Counted from the stretch's first letter, positions 7,354-15,494 are shown. The stretch: 21,097 bases of DNA from SFHK01 sp963618055 (GCA_963618055.1 CAVERI010000047.1:1-21097); one strand, 5' to 3'. Translations and numbers: made by a program. The notes: generated by a model from the sequence alone, not told the origin.

Positions 7354-8313
7354 TTGACACGAGCGACAAATCAAATGACCGGGCATAGCGGCGATACGCT
7401 GCTTGCACGCATGAAGCGCCGGTGGCAGCTGTATCTGTTTCTGCTGATTCCGCTGGCGTGGGTGCTGATTTTCTGCTATTATCCCATGCTGGGCGTGCAG
7501 ATTGCGTTTAAGGATTTCATGCCCCGCGAGGGAATCTGGGGAAGTAAATGGGAAGGACTTGTACATTTTAAGACGTTCTTTGAGTCCTTCTTCTTCGGGC
7601 GCACGGTGGGCAACACCATTCGAATTTCGCTGTATTCCCTGTGCGTCGGCTTCCCGCTTGCCATCATTATGGCGCTGATGATCAACCTGATCGTCAACAG
7701 CAAATTCAAAAAGGTCGTTCAGACCATTTCCTACATGCCGCACTTCATCTCCACCGTGGTTCTTGTGGGCATGATCAATCAGCTTCTGAACCCGGTTACC
7801 GGCCTTTACGGGAACATCTACCGCCTGTTCAGACCCGGCGAATATCCGATCGATATTCTTTCGCGCGGCACGGCGTTTGATCATCTGTACGTCTGGTCGG
7901 GCATCTGGCAGAATCTGGGCTGGAACACGATCATCTATCTGGCGGCGCTGTCCGGCGTGGATCCCACGCTGCACGAGGCCGCGCAGGTGGACGGCGCCAC
8001 GCGCCTGAAGCGCGTGTGGCACGTCGACCTTCCCGTTCTCTTGCCCACGGCGTCGATCATGCTGATTATGAACGCCGGCTCCATCATGTCGGTCGGCTTT
8101 GAGAAGGTCTATCTGATGCAGAACTCCGTCAATTCCGTGTATTCCGAGGTGATTTCCACCTATGTCTATAAGACCGGCCTTGGCGGAACGACGAACCAGA
8201 TGTCCTATGCGGCTGCGGTCGGCCTGTTCAACAACGTGATCAACGGCATCCTGCTGCTTGCTGTGAATTTCCTTTCAAACAGGCTTTCGCACGGTGCCAA
8301 CAGTCTATTCTAA
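7354..8313 (+). CDS. Carbohydrate ABC transporter permease, LplB/YteP type
   Basis: A 319-residue inner-membrane subunit with six predicted transmembrane segments (the first at about 26-46). The cytoplasmic EAA loop, EAAQVDG...LP, starts at E208-A209-A210 with G214; this loop docks the ATPase. The opening RRWQLYLFLLIPLAW...YYPMLGVQIAFKDF is characteristic of the LplB/YteP group that pairs with YtcP/LplC subunits. The TTG at 7354 was chosen because AGAGGTGG lies 5-6 nt upstream; an in-frame GTG at 7345 would sit inside that ribosome binding site. The gene follows the hairpin after the binding-protein gene and is 12 nt from the second permease. Substrate unknown; no ATPase gene is nearby, so a shared MsmX-like ATPase is expected. 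Confidence 0.92.
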   Translation: MTRATNQMTGHSGDTLLARMKRRWQLYLFLLIPLAWVLIFCYYPMLGVQIAFKDFMPREGIWGSKWEGLVHFKTFFESFFFGRTVGNTIRISLYSLCVGFPLAIIMALMINLIVNSKFKKVVQTISYMPHFISTVVLVGMINQLLNPVTGLYGNIYRLFRPGEYPIDILSRGTAFDHLYVWSGIWQNLGWNTIIYLAALSGVDPTLHEAAQVDGATRLKRVWHVDLPVLLPTASIMLIMNAGSIMSVGFEKVYLMQNSVNSVYSEVISTYVYKTGLGGTTNQMSYAAAVGLFNNVINGILLLAVNFLSNRLSHGANSLF

Positions 8314-8325
8314 GGAGGGAGAACC

Positions 8326-9234
8326 GTGGCCAAAGGAAACGCCTCCGCGAAAATAAAAAACCCCATGGAAGACAGGATTCTGTATTTCGTCGTTTACACG
8401 GTAATCCTTCTGTTCCTGCTTCTCATTCTGTATCCCATCGTTTTCATTATTTCCGCGTCCTTTTCCGAGGGCTCGGAGGTTCAGCTTGGGCATGTGTATC
8501 TATGGCCGGTGAAGCCGACGCTGGAGGGCTATCGCGCGGTGTTCAGCCACAAAAACATCATGACCGGCTACCGAAACACCATTCTCTATACGCTGGGCGG
8601 CACGCTGATTAACGTGGTTGTGACCGTTCTGTGCGCGTATCCGCTTTCCAGAAGGGATATGCCCCTGCGCGGCTTTTTCGTGTTTCTGTTCGTGTTCACG
8701 ATGTTCTTTGGCGGCGGCCTGATTCCCACCTATCTGCTGGTGAACAGCCTTGGAATGGTGAACACCGTTTGGGCACTGCTCATCCCCGGCGCAATGAGCG
8801 TGTACAACATGATCATCACGCGCACGTTCTTCCAAAACGGCGTGCCGCACGAGCTGCTGGAGGCCTCGCAGATTGACGGCTGCTCGGACGCGCGGTATTT
8901 CTTCAGCATCCTGCTGCCGCTGTCGCAGGCGGTTATCTCCGTCATTTCGCTGTATTACGCCGTGGCGCATTGGAATTCGTACTTCAGCGCGTTGATCTAC
9001 ATCCGCGACAAGGAGCTTCAGCCGCTGCAGCTGATTCTGCGCAGCATTCTGCTTTCCACGCGCGTATCGCTGAATGAATTCGAAGACCCGGATCTGCTGG
9101 AGGGCAAGATCGGTCTGGAATTCCTCGTGAAGTTCGCGCTGATCGTGGTCAGCAGCGCGCCGATTATGTGCCTGTATCCGTTTGTTCAGAAGTTCTTTGC
9201 CAAGGGCGTTATGCTTGGCTCCGTCAAGGGATAA
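8326..9234 (+). CDS. Carbohydrate ABC transporter permease, LplC/YtcP type
   Basis: A 302-residue partner permease with six predicted membrane segments. The first is at about 24-48 (ILYFVVYTVILLFLL region). The EAA-loop variant EASQIDGCSDARYFF starts at E179 and reads EAS instead of EAA. The region LSRRDMPLRGFFVFLFVFTMFFGGGLIPTYLL is typical of the YtcP/LplC subunits of oligosaccharide importers. The C terminus KKFFAKGVMLGSVKG is the standard family ending, so the protein is complete. The GTG start is backed by AAGGAGGGA at 8312-8319. It forms the membrane channel with the preceding LplB-type permease, and the isomerase gene follows 15 nt downstream. The family call is secure; the transported sugar is unknown. 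Confidence 0.93.
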   Translation: MAKGNASAKIKNPMEDRILYFVVYTVILLFLLLILYPIVFIISASFSEGSEVQLGHVYLWPVKPTLEGYRAVFSHKNIMTGYRNTILYTLGGTLINVVVTVLCAYPLSRRDMPLRGFFVFLFVFTMFFGGGLIPTYLLVNSLGMVNTVWALLIPGAMSVYNMIITRTFFQNGVPHELLEASQIDGCSDARYFFSILLPLSQAVISVISLYYAVAHWNSYFSALIYIRDKELQPLQLILRSILLSTRVSLNEFEDPDLLEGKIGLEFLVKFALIVVSSAPIMCLYPFVQKFFAKGVMLGSVKG

Positions 9235-9249
9235 AAGGAGGAAAAAACC

Positions 9250-10026
9250 ATGTACAGAGGCGTTGCAATCTGGAATTACGCGGGAGACGCGGTGGAAAAC
9301 GCGGAAAGATTCCATAAGGCTGGCTTTGACGCGATCAGCTGGAACGCGCCGCTGTTCGTCGATCGATATAACGACGACGATCGAGAGCGCGTAGCGGCCT
9401 ATCTGAAGCAGTCCGGTCAATATTTCACCATGCACAACCTGCTTCCCAGCCCTTATGACCCGAAGGAGCAGGAATCCGCGCGGCGCGCGTGGAATATTCT
9501 TTCAGACTGGAATCGCCGCCACCAGCTGCTTAGAGGCATGACGTTTGATTTCTGGCATCCGCACGACGATCAGCTTCCGCTGCTTCGGGAGTGCATGGAC
9601 GCATTCGAGGGACAGGATGTCTTTTTTGCCTGCGAGGATACGCCGCTTAACGCGCGCACGATGGAGAAGTTCGCGAAATACCTGAAGCCCGGCGACGATG
9701 TGGGTATCCTGATCGACCTTGGACACCTGAACGTTCGCCAGTGGATGCGCGAGGAGCACGAGCGCGAGGATTTCATGCAGGTCTTCCGCCAGCTTCCCAT
9801 GAAGCTGCGCGAGCTGCATGTGTCCGACAATAAGGGCAGGAAGGACGAGCATCGCGAGGTGGGATACGGAAATCTTCCGCTGGCCGACGTCGCCGCCGCC
9901 GTGAAGGCCATCGGCTTCGACGGCATTGTGACCGTTGAAATCGTAAACAGCCAGAACTGGACGATTGACGAGCATATCGCGCACGCCCTCGACACCTCAA
10001 ACCGCTGCTTCTCTGTGCTGGAATGA
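9250..10026 (+). CDS. Sugar phosphate isomerase/epimerase-like TIM-barrel protein
   Basis: A 258-residue protein of the xylose isomerase-like/AP endonuclease 2 barrel superfamily, metal-dependent enzymes that isomerise or epimerise sugars or keto-sugars. Candidate metal ligands and catalytic residues follow the family order: E129 (FFACEDTPLN), D156 and H159 (ILIDLGHLNV), H190 and D193 (ELHVSDNKG) and E230 (VTVEIVNSQ). GYGNLPLADV (205-214) is the usual loop before the last strands. The start is preceded by AAAGGAGGAAAAAACC. No signal peptide is seen, so it is cytoplasmic. As the fourth gene of the transport operon it probably converts the imported sugar or its derivative. The exact reaction cannot be assigned; inosose isomerase and tagatose/fructose epimerase activities are possible in this superfamily. 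Confidence 0.85.
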   Translation: MYRGVAIWNYAGDAVENAERFHKAGFDAISWNAPLFVDRYNDDDRERVAAYLKQSGQYFTMHNLLPSPYDPKEQESARRAWNILSDWNRRHQLLRGMTFDFWHPHDDQLPLLRECMDAFEGQDVFFACEDTPLNARTMEKFAKYLKPGDDVGILIDLGHLNVRQWMREEHEREDFMQVFRQLPMKLRELHVSDNKGRKDEHREVGYGNLPLADVAAAVKAIGFDGIVTVEIVNSQNWTIDEHIAHALDTSNRCFSVLE

Positions 10027-10071
10027 CGAGCCTTATGGAAAGGATGCGGGAAAAGGCCCGCGAAGAAAACG

Positions 10072-10857
10072 ATGAAAATGAAGCTGAACGATCTGCATTG
10101 TCATTCGTCGCTGTCCTCGTGCTGCGGGGATGAGCGGATGGTGCCGGAGAGGATTCTGCGGCACGCGGTGGAGGTGGGGTATGAGGCGATTTGTCTGACG
10201 GATCATCTGTGGGACAGCGCCGTGCCGGGCGCGTCCAAATGGTACGCGCCGCAGGACATTGCGCATGTGCGCTCGGCGCTGCCGCTGCCTGAGGATCCCG
10301 CGTGCCGGTTCTATTTCGGCTGTGAAACGGAGCTGCCCATAAGCGGCGTGCCCGCGCTTTTGCGGGAGAACTTTGACCTGTTCGATTTCGTCGTAATTCC
10401 GGTCAACCATATGCACATGGCGGGGCTGGTTCGCGCGGAGGGCATAGACACGCCCGAGAAGATGGCCGTCAACATCGAAAACCGACTGGAAAACCTGCTG
10501 GAGCAGGATCTTCCGTTCCGCAAAATCGGCCTTGCGCACCTGACGTGCAGCCTCATGTTCCGCGAGGGAAAAATCGCCGACGTGATGTGCGCCATGAACG
10601 AAGCTCGTCTGCTGCGCATCCTGAAGGGCTATGCCGCCGCCGGAACGGGCGTTGAGCTGAACGCCTTCGCGTTTTCGGAGATGGCCGACCGCCCGGACGA
10701 CATCCTGAAAATCTACCGAATCGCCAAGGAGGCCGGCTGCCGGTTCTACTCAAGCAGCGACGCGCACTCCGTCGAGGCGCTGGACAGCGTTCCCCAAACC
10801 CTCCCCGCCGTCATTCAAGCCCTCGGCCTGACCGAGGCCGACGCATACAGAATCTGA
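10072..10857 (+). CDS. PHP-domain phosphoesterase (histidinol-phosphatase-like)
   Basis: A 261-residue metal-dependent PHP-family protein. The four PHP motifs are visible: DLHCH (H9, H11), LTDH (D44, H45), E85 in GCETELP with NHMH (H113, H115) and AHLT (H156), and terminal SDAH (D230, H232). Relatives include histidinol-phosphatase HisK and other phosphoesterases. No his genes are present, and the position at the end of the sugar-transport operon suggests a sugar-phosphate or related ester substrate instead. The ATG has only a weak GAAGAAA upstream. A small hairpin (GCGGG/CCCGC, 10046-10061) lies in the 45-nt gap after the isomerase gene. A terminator follows at 10956. The family call is firm; the substrate is not known. 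Confidence 0.86.
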   Translation: MKMKLNDLHCHSSLSSCCGDERMVPERILRHAVEVGYEAICLTDHLWDSAVPGASKWYAPQDIAHVRSALPLPEDPACRFYFGCETELPISGVPALLRENFDLFDFVVIPVNHMHMAGLVRAEGIDTPEKMAVNIENRLENLLEQDLPFRKIGLAHLTCSLMFREGKIADVMCAMNEARLLRILKGYAAAGTGVELNAFAFSEMADRPDDILKIYRIAKEAGCRFYSSSDAHSVEALDSVPQTLPAVIQALGLTEADAYRI

Positions 10858-10955
10858 CCGCGCGTTTGCCGTTTTCCGAGCAAGCGACAGGGAGGTCTTC
10901 CGCTGTTGGAATAGGGAGAGCCGATCTGGTTTGAAAGCAGAATAGTGGAAGAAAC

Positions 10956-11001
10956 AAAAATCCGCCGAAGCTCGATAAGACCGGCTTCAGCGGATTTTTT
11001 T
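10956..11001. terminator. Bidirectional terminator between convergent operons
   Basis: AAAAATCCGCCGAAGC (10956-10971) pairs with GCTTCAGCGGATTTTT (10984-10999) with a single C-A mismatch. A T-run (10995-11001) serves the plus strand and the mirrored A-run serves the minus strand. It closes both the sugar operon and the metal-ATPase operon. Confidence 0.88.
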
Positions 11002-11009
11002 ATGGGAAT

Positions 11010-12842
11010 TTACGCCTTCAGCGCGCGCATGGCGTTGAGGGTGGCGAGGACGAGGACGCCGACGTCGGCGAAGACGGCGTGCCACATGGTGGCGGCGCCG
11101 ACGGCGCTCAGGATGAGGATGAGCGCCTTGACGGCGAGGGAGAACCAGATGTTCTCGCGCACGATGCGCATGGTGCGGCGGGCGATTTCGATGGCGCGCG
11201 GGAGCTTGGAGAGCTTATCCTCCATCAGCACGATGTCCGCGGCTTCGATGGCCGCGTCGGAGCCCACGCCGCCCATGGCTACTCCGAGATCCGCGCGGGC
11301 GATGACGGGCGCGTCGTTGATGCCGTCGCCGACGAACATCACGGGGCCGCCCTGCGCGAGAAGAGCTTCCATGTTGCTCACCTTATCGGCGGGAAGCAGG
11401 CCCGCGTGCACCTCGTCCATGCCCAGACGGCGGGCGACGGCCTCGCCCACGCGGGCGTTATCGCCGGTCAGCAGCACGGTCTTCTGAACGCCCAGCGCCT
11501 TCAGCGCTTCAAGCGCCTGCTTCGCGTCGGGCTTGATTTCGTCCTCGATGACCAGATAGCCGAGGTATTTGCCGTTCGCGGCCACGTGCACCACGGTGCC
11601 CGCTTCCTCCGGGGCGAGGAATTCCACGCAGGCGACCTCCTCCATCATGCGCGCGTTGCCCGCGTGCACCTTCGCGCCGTCGATCACGGCTTCGATGCCG
11701 TGGCCGGCCAGCTCCGTGACGGAGGAAATGCGGCCCGTTTCGACGGGACGGTCATACGCCGCAAGGATCGACTGCGCGATGGGGTGCGACGAATTGGATT
11801 CCGCCAGCGCCGCCAGCGTCAGAAGCTCGTCCTCGCTCACGCCGATGGGGTGCACCTTCGTCACGCGGAACGCGCCCTTGGTCAAGGTGCCGGTTTTGTC
11901 GAACACGCAGGTCTTTACGTGCGCCAGCGCCTCCATGCAGCTGGAGCCCTTGAGCAGAATGCCCTCGCGGGATGCGCCGCCCATGCCGCCGAAGAACGAC
12001 AGCGGCACCGACACGACCAGCGCGCACGGGCAGGACACGACGAGGAAGTTCAGCGCGCGCGTGACCCAGTCCGTCAGGCTCTGATGGAAGAACAGCGGCG
12101 GCACGAACGCCAGCAGCACCGCGCCCGCGACCACGCAGGGCGTGTACACGCGCGCAAAGCGGGTGATGAAGTTTTCGGCCTTCGATTTGCGGGAGGAGGC
12201 GTTCTCGACCAGCTCGAGGATGCGCGCCACGGTGCTTTCCTCGAAGGTGCCCGTCGTGCGCACGGTGATGACGCCGGTCAGGTTGATCACGCCGCTCAGA
12301 ATCTCGTCGCCCGCGCGCTTGTCAACCGGCGCGCTTTCGCCGGTCAGCGCCGCGGTGTTCACGCTGGTGTCGCCGGTCAGAATCAAGCCGTCCAGCGGCA
12401 CGCGCTCGCCGGGCTTCACGAGAATCGTCTCGCCCGCCTGCACGTCCTCCGGCGAAACCTCGATTTCTTCGCCGCCGCGCACGACGGTGGCGGTGTCGGG
12501 CCGGATGTCCATCAGCGAGGAAATGCTCCTGCGGCTCTTGCCCACGGCAATCTGCTGGAACCATTCGCCGACCTGATAGAAGATCATGACGGCCACGGCC
12601 TCGCGGTATTCGCCCACGGCCAGCGCACCGACGGTGGCGATCGCCATCAGGAACTTCTCGTCAAACAGCTGTCCGTGCGCAAGGTTGCGCACGGCCGACC
12701 ACAGCACGTCCCAGCCCGCTACGGCGTAGGGAATCAGGTACAGAAGCGCCCACCAGCCGTCCAGCGGCAGGCACCAGCACACGATGAGAAGGAAAGTGGC
12801 AACGAGAATGCGAAGAAGCTCTTTTTTCTGCTTGCGGGTCAT
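11010..12842 (-). CDS. P1B-type heavy-metal ATPase, Zn/Cd/Pb class (CadA/ZntA-like)
   Basis: A 610-residue P-type ATPase that exports soft divalent metals across the cytoplasmic membrane. Motifs in order: actuator TGES (167-170), metal-gate CPC in VVSCPCALV (271-273), phosphorylation site DKTGT (315-319), HP dipeptide in SSHPIAQ (353-354), hinge GDGINDAP (about 504-511), and an Asp in the last membrane segment (FADVGVLVLATLNAMR, about 592). That Asp marks the P1B-2 (Zn/Cd/Pb) group rather than copper pumps. It lacks the usual N-terminal HMA domain and begins a few residues before the first membrane segment; the HMA domain is encoded as a separate protein immediately upstream. AGGAGGCG precedes the ATG. 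It ends next to the bidirectional terminator. Regulated presumably by the ArsR repressor of the same operon. Confidence 0.95.
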   Translation of the reverse strand: MTRKQKKELLRILVATFLLIVCWCLPLDGWWALLYLIPYAVAGWDVLWSAVRNLAHGQLFDEKFLMAIATVGALAVGEYREAVAVMIFYQVGEWFQQIAVGKSRRSISSLMDIRPDTATVVRGGEEIEVSPEDVQAGETILVKPGERVPLDGLILTGDTSVNTAALTGESAPVDKRAGDEILSGVINLTGVITVRTTGTFEESTVARILELVENASSRKSKAENFITRFARVYTPCVVAGAVLLAFVPPLFFHQSLTDWVTRALNFLVVSCPCALVVSVPLSFFGGMGGASREGILLKGSSCMEALAHVKTCVFDKTGTLTKGAFRVTKVHPIGVSEDELLTLAALAESNSSHPIAQSILAAYDRPVETGRISSVTELAGHGIEAVIDGAKVHAGNARMMEEVACVEFLAPEEAGTVVHVAANGKYLGYLVIEDEIKPDAKQALEALKALGVQKTVLLTGDNARVGEAVARRLGMDEVHAGLLPADKVSNMEALLAQGGPVMFVGDGINDAPVIARADLGVAMGGVGSDAAIEAADIVLMEDKLSKLPRAIEIARRTMRIVRENIWFSLAVKALILILSAVGAATMWHAVFADVGVLVLATLNAMRALKA

Positions 12843-12879
12843 AACGAACGCCTCCTGCGGGTTTCCGCGCGAATGTTTT

Positions 12880-13098
12880 TTACAGAATCACGCGGCAGTC
12901 CGGCTCCACCTTTTTGATGGTCTTCAGTACGTCCTTGAGAATCTGGTCAAACCGGTCGTCCGCCGCCTCGATGGTCATCTTCTGCATGATGAAGCTCACG
13001 CTGGCGTTGGTCACGCCGTCGATCTTCTTGATCGCGTCCTCCATCTTCGCCGCGCAGTTCGCGCAATCCAAGTCTTCCAGCTTGTAGGTCTTTTTCAT
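12880..13098 (-). CDS. Free-standing HMA-domain metal-binding protein
   Basis: A 72-residue heavy-metal-associated domain of ferredoxin-like beta-alpha-beta fold. The metal site DCANC (D11, C12, C15) is followed by AAKMEDAIKKIDGV, and conserved structural residues continue through VSFIMQKMTIEA. An Asp directly before CxxC is typical of the zinc/cadmium ATPase type rather than copper chaperones. The start codon overlaps the stop of the arsR-type gene (ATGA), implying translational coupling, and the ATPase begins 37 nt downstream. It most likely stands in for the N-terminal HMA domain that the ATPase lacks, either delivering metal or sensing it. The call is confident; the delivery role is inferred. 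Confidence 0.92.
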   Translation of the reverse strand: MKKTYKLEDLDCANCAAKMEDAIKKIDGVTNASVSFIMQKMTIEAADDRFDQILKDVLKTIKKVEPDCRVIL

Positions 13099-13454
13099 TT
13101 TTCCGTCTCCCTTTCTTCTGTCAGATGGTCGTAGCCCTGCCCAATGATGGTGCGCACATGATCGTCCGCCAGCGCGTAATAGATCGTCTTGCCCTCGCGG
13201 CGGGCGTGCACCAAGTGGTTGTCCTTCAGCACCTTCAGCTGATGCGACACCGCCGACTGCGTCATCGCCAGATACTCCGCAATCGCGCACACGCACATTT
13301 CGCTTTCGCTCAGCGCGTACAGGATGCGCATGCGCGTCGTGTCACCGAATACCTTGAAAAGATCGGCAAGGTCGCACAGCATGTCCATGTCCGGGGATTC
13401 CCGCCGGACGAAATCCAGCAGCGCCTGATGATCGTGCTTGACGCCCCGCATCAT
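13095..13454 (-). CDS. ArsR/SmtB-family metal-sensing repressor
   Basis: A 119-residue winged-helix repressor that releases its operator on binding metal. The recognition helix is MTQSAVSHQLKVLKD (64-78). Both known metal sites are partly visible: the alpha-3 motif SEMCVCAIAEYL (C54, C56), and a complete alpha-5 zinc site D97-x-H99 with H110 and E113, matching the SmtB spacing D104/H106/H117/E120. No N-terminal cysteines of the CadC kind are present, so zinc sensing through alpha-5 is favoured. The ATG at 13454 was chosen because GGAGG lies 5 nt upstream; an ATG at 13466 has no such site and one at 13451 is equally possible. First gene of the metal operon, overlapping the HMA gene by four bases. 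Likely autoregulated. Confidence 0.93.
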   Translation of the reverse strand: MMRGVKHDHQALLDFVRRESPDMDMLCDLADLFKVFGDTTRMRILYALSESEMCVCAIAEYLAMTQSAVSHQLKVLKDNHLVHARREGKTIYYALADDHVRTIIGQGYDHLTEERETEK

Positions 13455-13479
13455 ATGCACCTCCATTCATTTGTTTGTT

Positions 13480-13515
13480 CGTTCATATGATACAGCGTTC
13501 ATATGTTTTTGTCAA
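13480..13515 (-). promoter_or_regulatory. Metal-operon promoter with overlapping operator boxes
   Basis: On the minus strand, a perfect -35 TTGACA (13510-13515), 17-nt spacer and -10 TATCAT (13487-13492). Two exact copies of CATATGAACG (13496-13505 and 13480-13489), spaced 16 bp apart, lie in the spacer and over the -10. ATATGAAC-type half-sites are characteristic of SmtB/CzrA-family operators, so repressor bound here would block polymerase. Confidence 0.8.
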
Positions 13516-13572
13516 GGGGTTCAGAAGGATTTTTTCCAGAAAGGTCGAATTTATTTTTTGAGGTGACTTCAA

Positions 13573-14805
13573 ATGGAAAAAAACTATGACGTAATCGTAT
13601 CCGGCGGCGGCGTGGCGGGCTGCGCGGCGGCTCTGGCGGCGCGCCGGGCGGGCAAAACGGTGCTTTTAATTGAAAAAACGCTGGTGCTGGGCGGACTGGG
13701 CACGATCGGCCTGATCAATCTGTTTGTGCCGATGGACAACGGCCGCGGGAAGCTGATCATTCGCGGCATGTGCGAGGAATTTGTGAACCTGTCGCGCAAG
13801 TACGGCTGGGCGAACACCAGCGAGGGCTGGGAGGCGGGCGAGCCGTCCGCGCCGACGAACAACCGCTATTGCGTCCGCTATTCGCCGTATTTCTTCGCGC
13901 TGGCGCTGCTGGAGGAAATCGAGCGCGCCGGGGTCGCGCTGCTTCTGGACAGCGTGGTTTCGGGCTGCGAGCGCGCGGGCGCTTCGCTTACGCGCGTGAT
14001 CGTGACCAATAAATCCGGCGAGGAAGCCTATGGCGCAAAGATGTTCATCGACGCCACCGGCGACGCTGATCTCTGTGCCCGCGCGGGCGTTCCCACCGTG
14101 CAGGGCGAAAACTATTTCACCTATATCGCCTTCGGCGCGACGTTGGAGGGCTGCTCCCGCGCCGTGGAGAAGCAGGACATCAGCCGCCTGTACACCACGT
14201 TTAACGGCGGCCGCGCCACGCTGTACGGTCACAACCATCCGGCGAATATGCGCCGGTTCAGCGGCACCACCGGCGAGGACGTGACGGACTACCTCGTGCG
14301 CAATCAGCTGGAAATGCTGAAGAGCCTGAAAGGCGACAATCCGCGCTCGCGCGACATCACCACCATTCCCACCATGCCGCAGCTGCGCACCACGCGCCAC
14401 ATTCGCGGCGTTCACACGCTGACCACGGCGGACGTGTTCCGCCCCGCGGAGGATTCCGTGTGCCTGATCAACGATTTTGACAACCGTGACAACCTGTACG
14501 AGGTGCCGCTGGGCTGTCTGGTCTCCGAGGACGCGGACAACCTGCTCGCCGTCGGCCGCGCCGCCAGCGCCGAGGGCTACGCGTGGGACGTGCTGCGCGT
14601 GATTCCCCCGGCTATCCTCACCGGGCAGGCCGCGGGCGCTGCCGCCGCGCAGGCGATTGACGAAAGCTGCTCCGTGCGGGACGTGAATATCCAGAGGCTT
14701 CAGAAGACGCTAAAAGCGCAGAACGTTCTGATTCACATGACCCCCGACCTGCTTCCCAAGGACGGCGCGGTCGGCGAGCACGCCGGCGCGGAGGGGCATA
14801 TGTAA
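13573..14805 (+). CDS. FAD-dependent oxidoreductase (FAD_oxidored family)
   Basis: A 410-residue flavoprotein. The N-terminal Rossmann dinucleotide fold is clear: YDVIVSGGGVAGCAAALAA with GGGVAG at 11-16 and the acidic ribose-binding residue in LLIEK (about 32-36). The following VLGGLGTIGLINLFVPM region, the MFIDATGDADL strand (about 157-167) that closes the FAD site, and LLAVGRAASAEGYAWDVLRVIPP...TGQAAGAAA near the C terminus are typical of the PF12831-type family. No membrane segment or signal peptide is seen. The substrate is unknown; such proteins often stand near carbohydrate-catabolic genes. GAGGTGA precedes the ATG. The HD-domain gene follows 24 nt downstream, so the two probably share a transcript. 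No convincing promoter was found in the shared region with the divergent metal operon. Confidence 0.88.
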   Translation: MEKNYDVIVSGGGVAGCAAALAARRAGKTVLLIEKTLVLGGLGTIGLINLFVPMDNGRGKLIIRGMCEEFVNLSRKYGWANTSEGWEAGEPSAPTNNRYCVRYSPYFFALALLEEIERAGVALLLDSVVSGCERAGASLTRVIVTNKSGEEAYGAKMFIDATGDADLCARAGVPTVQGENYFTYIAFGATLEGCSRAVEKQDISRLYTTFNGGRATLYGHNHPANMRRFSGTTGEDVTDYLVRNQLEMLKSLKGDNPRSRDITTIPTMPQLRTTRHIRGVHTLTTADVFRPAEDSVCLINDFDNRDNLYEVPLGCLVSEDADNLLAVGRAASAEGYAWDVLRVIPPAILTGQAAGAAAAQAIDESCSVRDVNIQRLQKTLKAQNVLIHMTPDLLPKDGAVGEHAGAEGHM

Positions 14806-14829
14806 GAAAAAAGACGGGAGGAACCCTGC

Positions 14830-15477
14830 ATGAACCTTGAACGGATTCATAAAATCGCGGAGGAGGAGCTTCTGGGGAAGCGGAGTCATCCGTGGAAGGA
14901 GCCGGGAAACAAGTTTCATCATGGGGAGCGCGTGGCGCGCATCGCGCTGGAGCTCAGGCGGGCGATTGTGCCGGACGACAATTCGCACGACGAGATTCTG
15001 ACCGTGGCGGCGTGGTTTCACGACGTGTGCAACGGCGCCCGGCGGCATGACCTGCTGGGCGCGGAGCGCACGCGCGCGCTTCTGACCGGCCTGTGCACGG
15101 ACGCGGAGCTGGACGAAATCTGCGGCATCATCCGCGTGCACGACGACCGCACGCGCAATCCGTCGTTTTCATGCTGGGTAAAGCTGCATCAGGACGCCGA
15201 CCACCTCGACCATTTCGGCGCCTACGACGTGTGGATGTGTATACTGGAATGCGGCGCGGACAGCCTGACCCTGCCGCAGGCGGCGCAAAAACTTATGGCG
15301 CGCAACTTCGAGGAGCTCCCGCCCAAGCGCGAGGAGCTGAACTACGAATTGAGCCGCCGCCTCTTCGACGAGCGCGTAGCCTTCTCCCAAGCCTTCGCCG
15401 CCCGCTTCGAAAGCGAATCGCGCGGCGAAATCCGTATCCCCGCCGCGCTTCCCCATGATGAGAAATCAAATTTCTAA
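14830..15477 (+). CDS. HD-domain metal-dependent phosphohydrolase
   Basis: A 215-residue HD-superfamily protein. Metal ligands fit the H...HD...D pattern: H31 in KFHHGERV, H64-D65 in AAWFHDVCNG, then HQDADHLDHFG with the distal Asp. This type hydrolyses phosphate esters, often nucleotides, in the cytoplasm; the substrate is unknown. The region CGIIRVHDDRTRNPS between the HD pair and the distal Asp is usual for the small uncharacterised HD family related to YedJ. The start is supported by GGGAGGAACC. It follows the FAD oxidoreductase gene closely and is the last gene before the compositional change that marks the helicase segment. No terminator is evident after it. Confidence 0.86.
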   Translation: MNLERIHKIAEEELLGKRSHPWKEPGNKFHHGERVARIALELRRAIVPDDNSHDEILTVAAWFHDVCNGARRHDLLGAERTRALLTGLCTDAELDEICGIIRVHDDRTRNPSFSCWVKLHQDADHLDHFGAYDVWMCILECGADSLTLPQAAQKLMARNFEELPPKREELNYELSRRLFDERVAFSQAFAARFESESRGEIRIPAALPHDEKSNF

Positions 15478-15494
15478 AAACGGAATTACAGCTA

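Noticed and set aside
10035..10133. A short frame beginning ATGGAAAGGATGCGG upstream of and overlapping the PHP gene
   Set aside because: It is out of frame with the PHP motifs, which begin at residue 7 of the ATG at 10072, and has no ribosome binding site.
11079..12917. A 612-codon open frame on the plus strand
   Set aside because: It is antisense to the P1B ATPase and HMA genes; its His/Arg/Ala/Gly-rich translation is a shadow of the G+C-rich codon bias.
13506..13572. A plus-strand promoter for the FAD oxidoreductase in the region shared with the metal operon
   Set aside because: TTGTCA at 13509-13514 could serve as a -35, but no acceptable -10 lies 16-18 nt downstream, so it was not listed.
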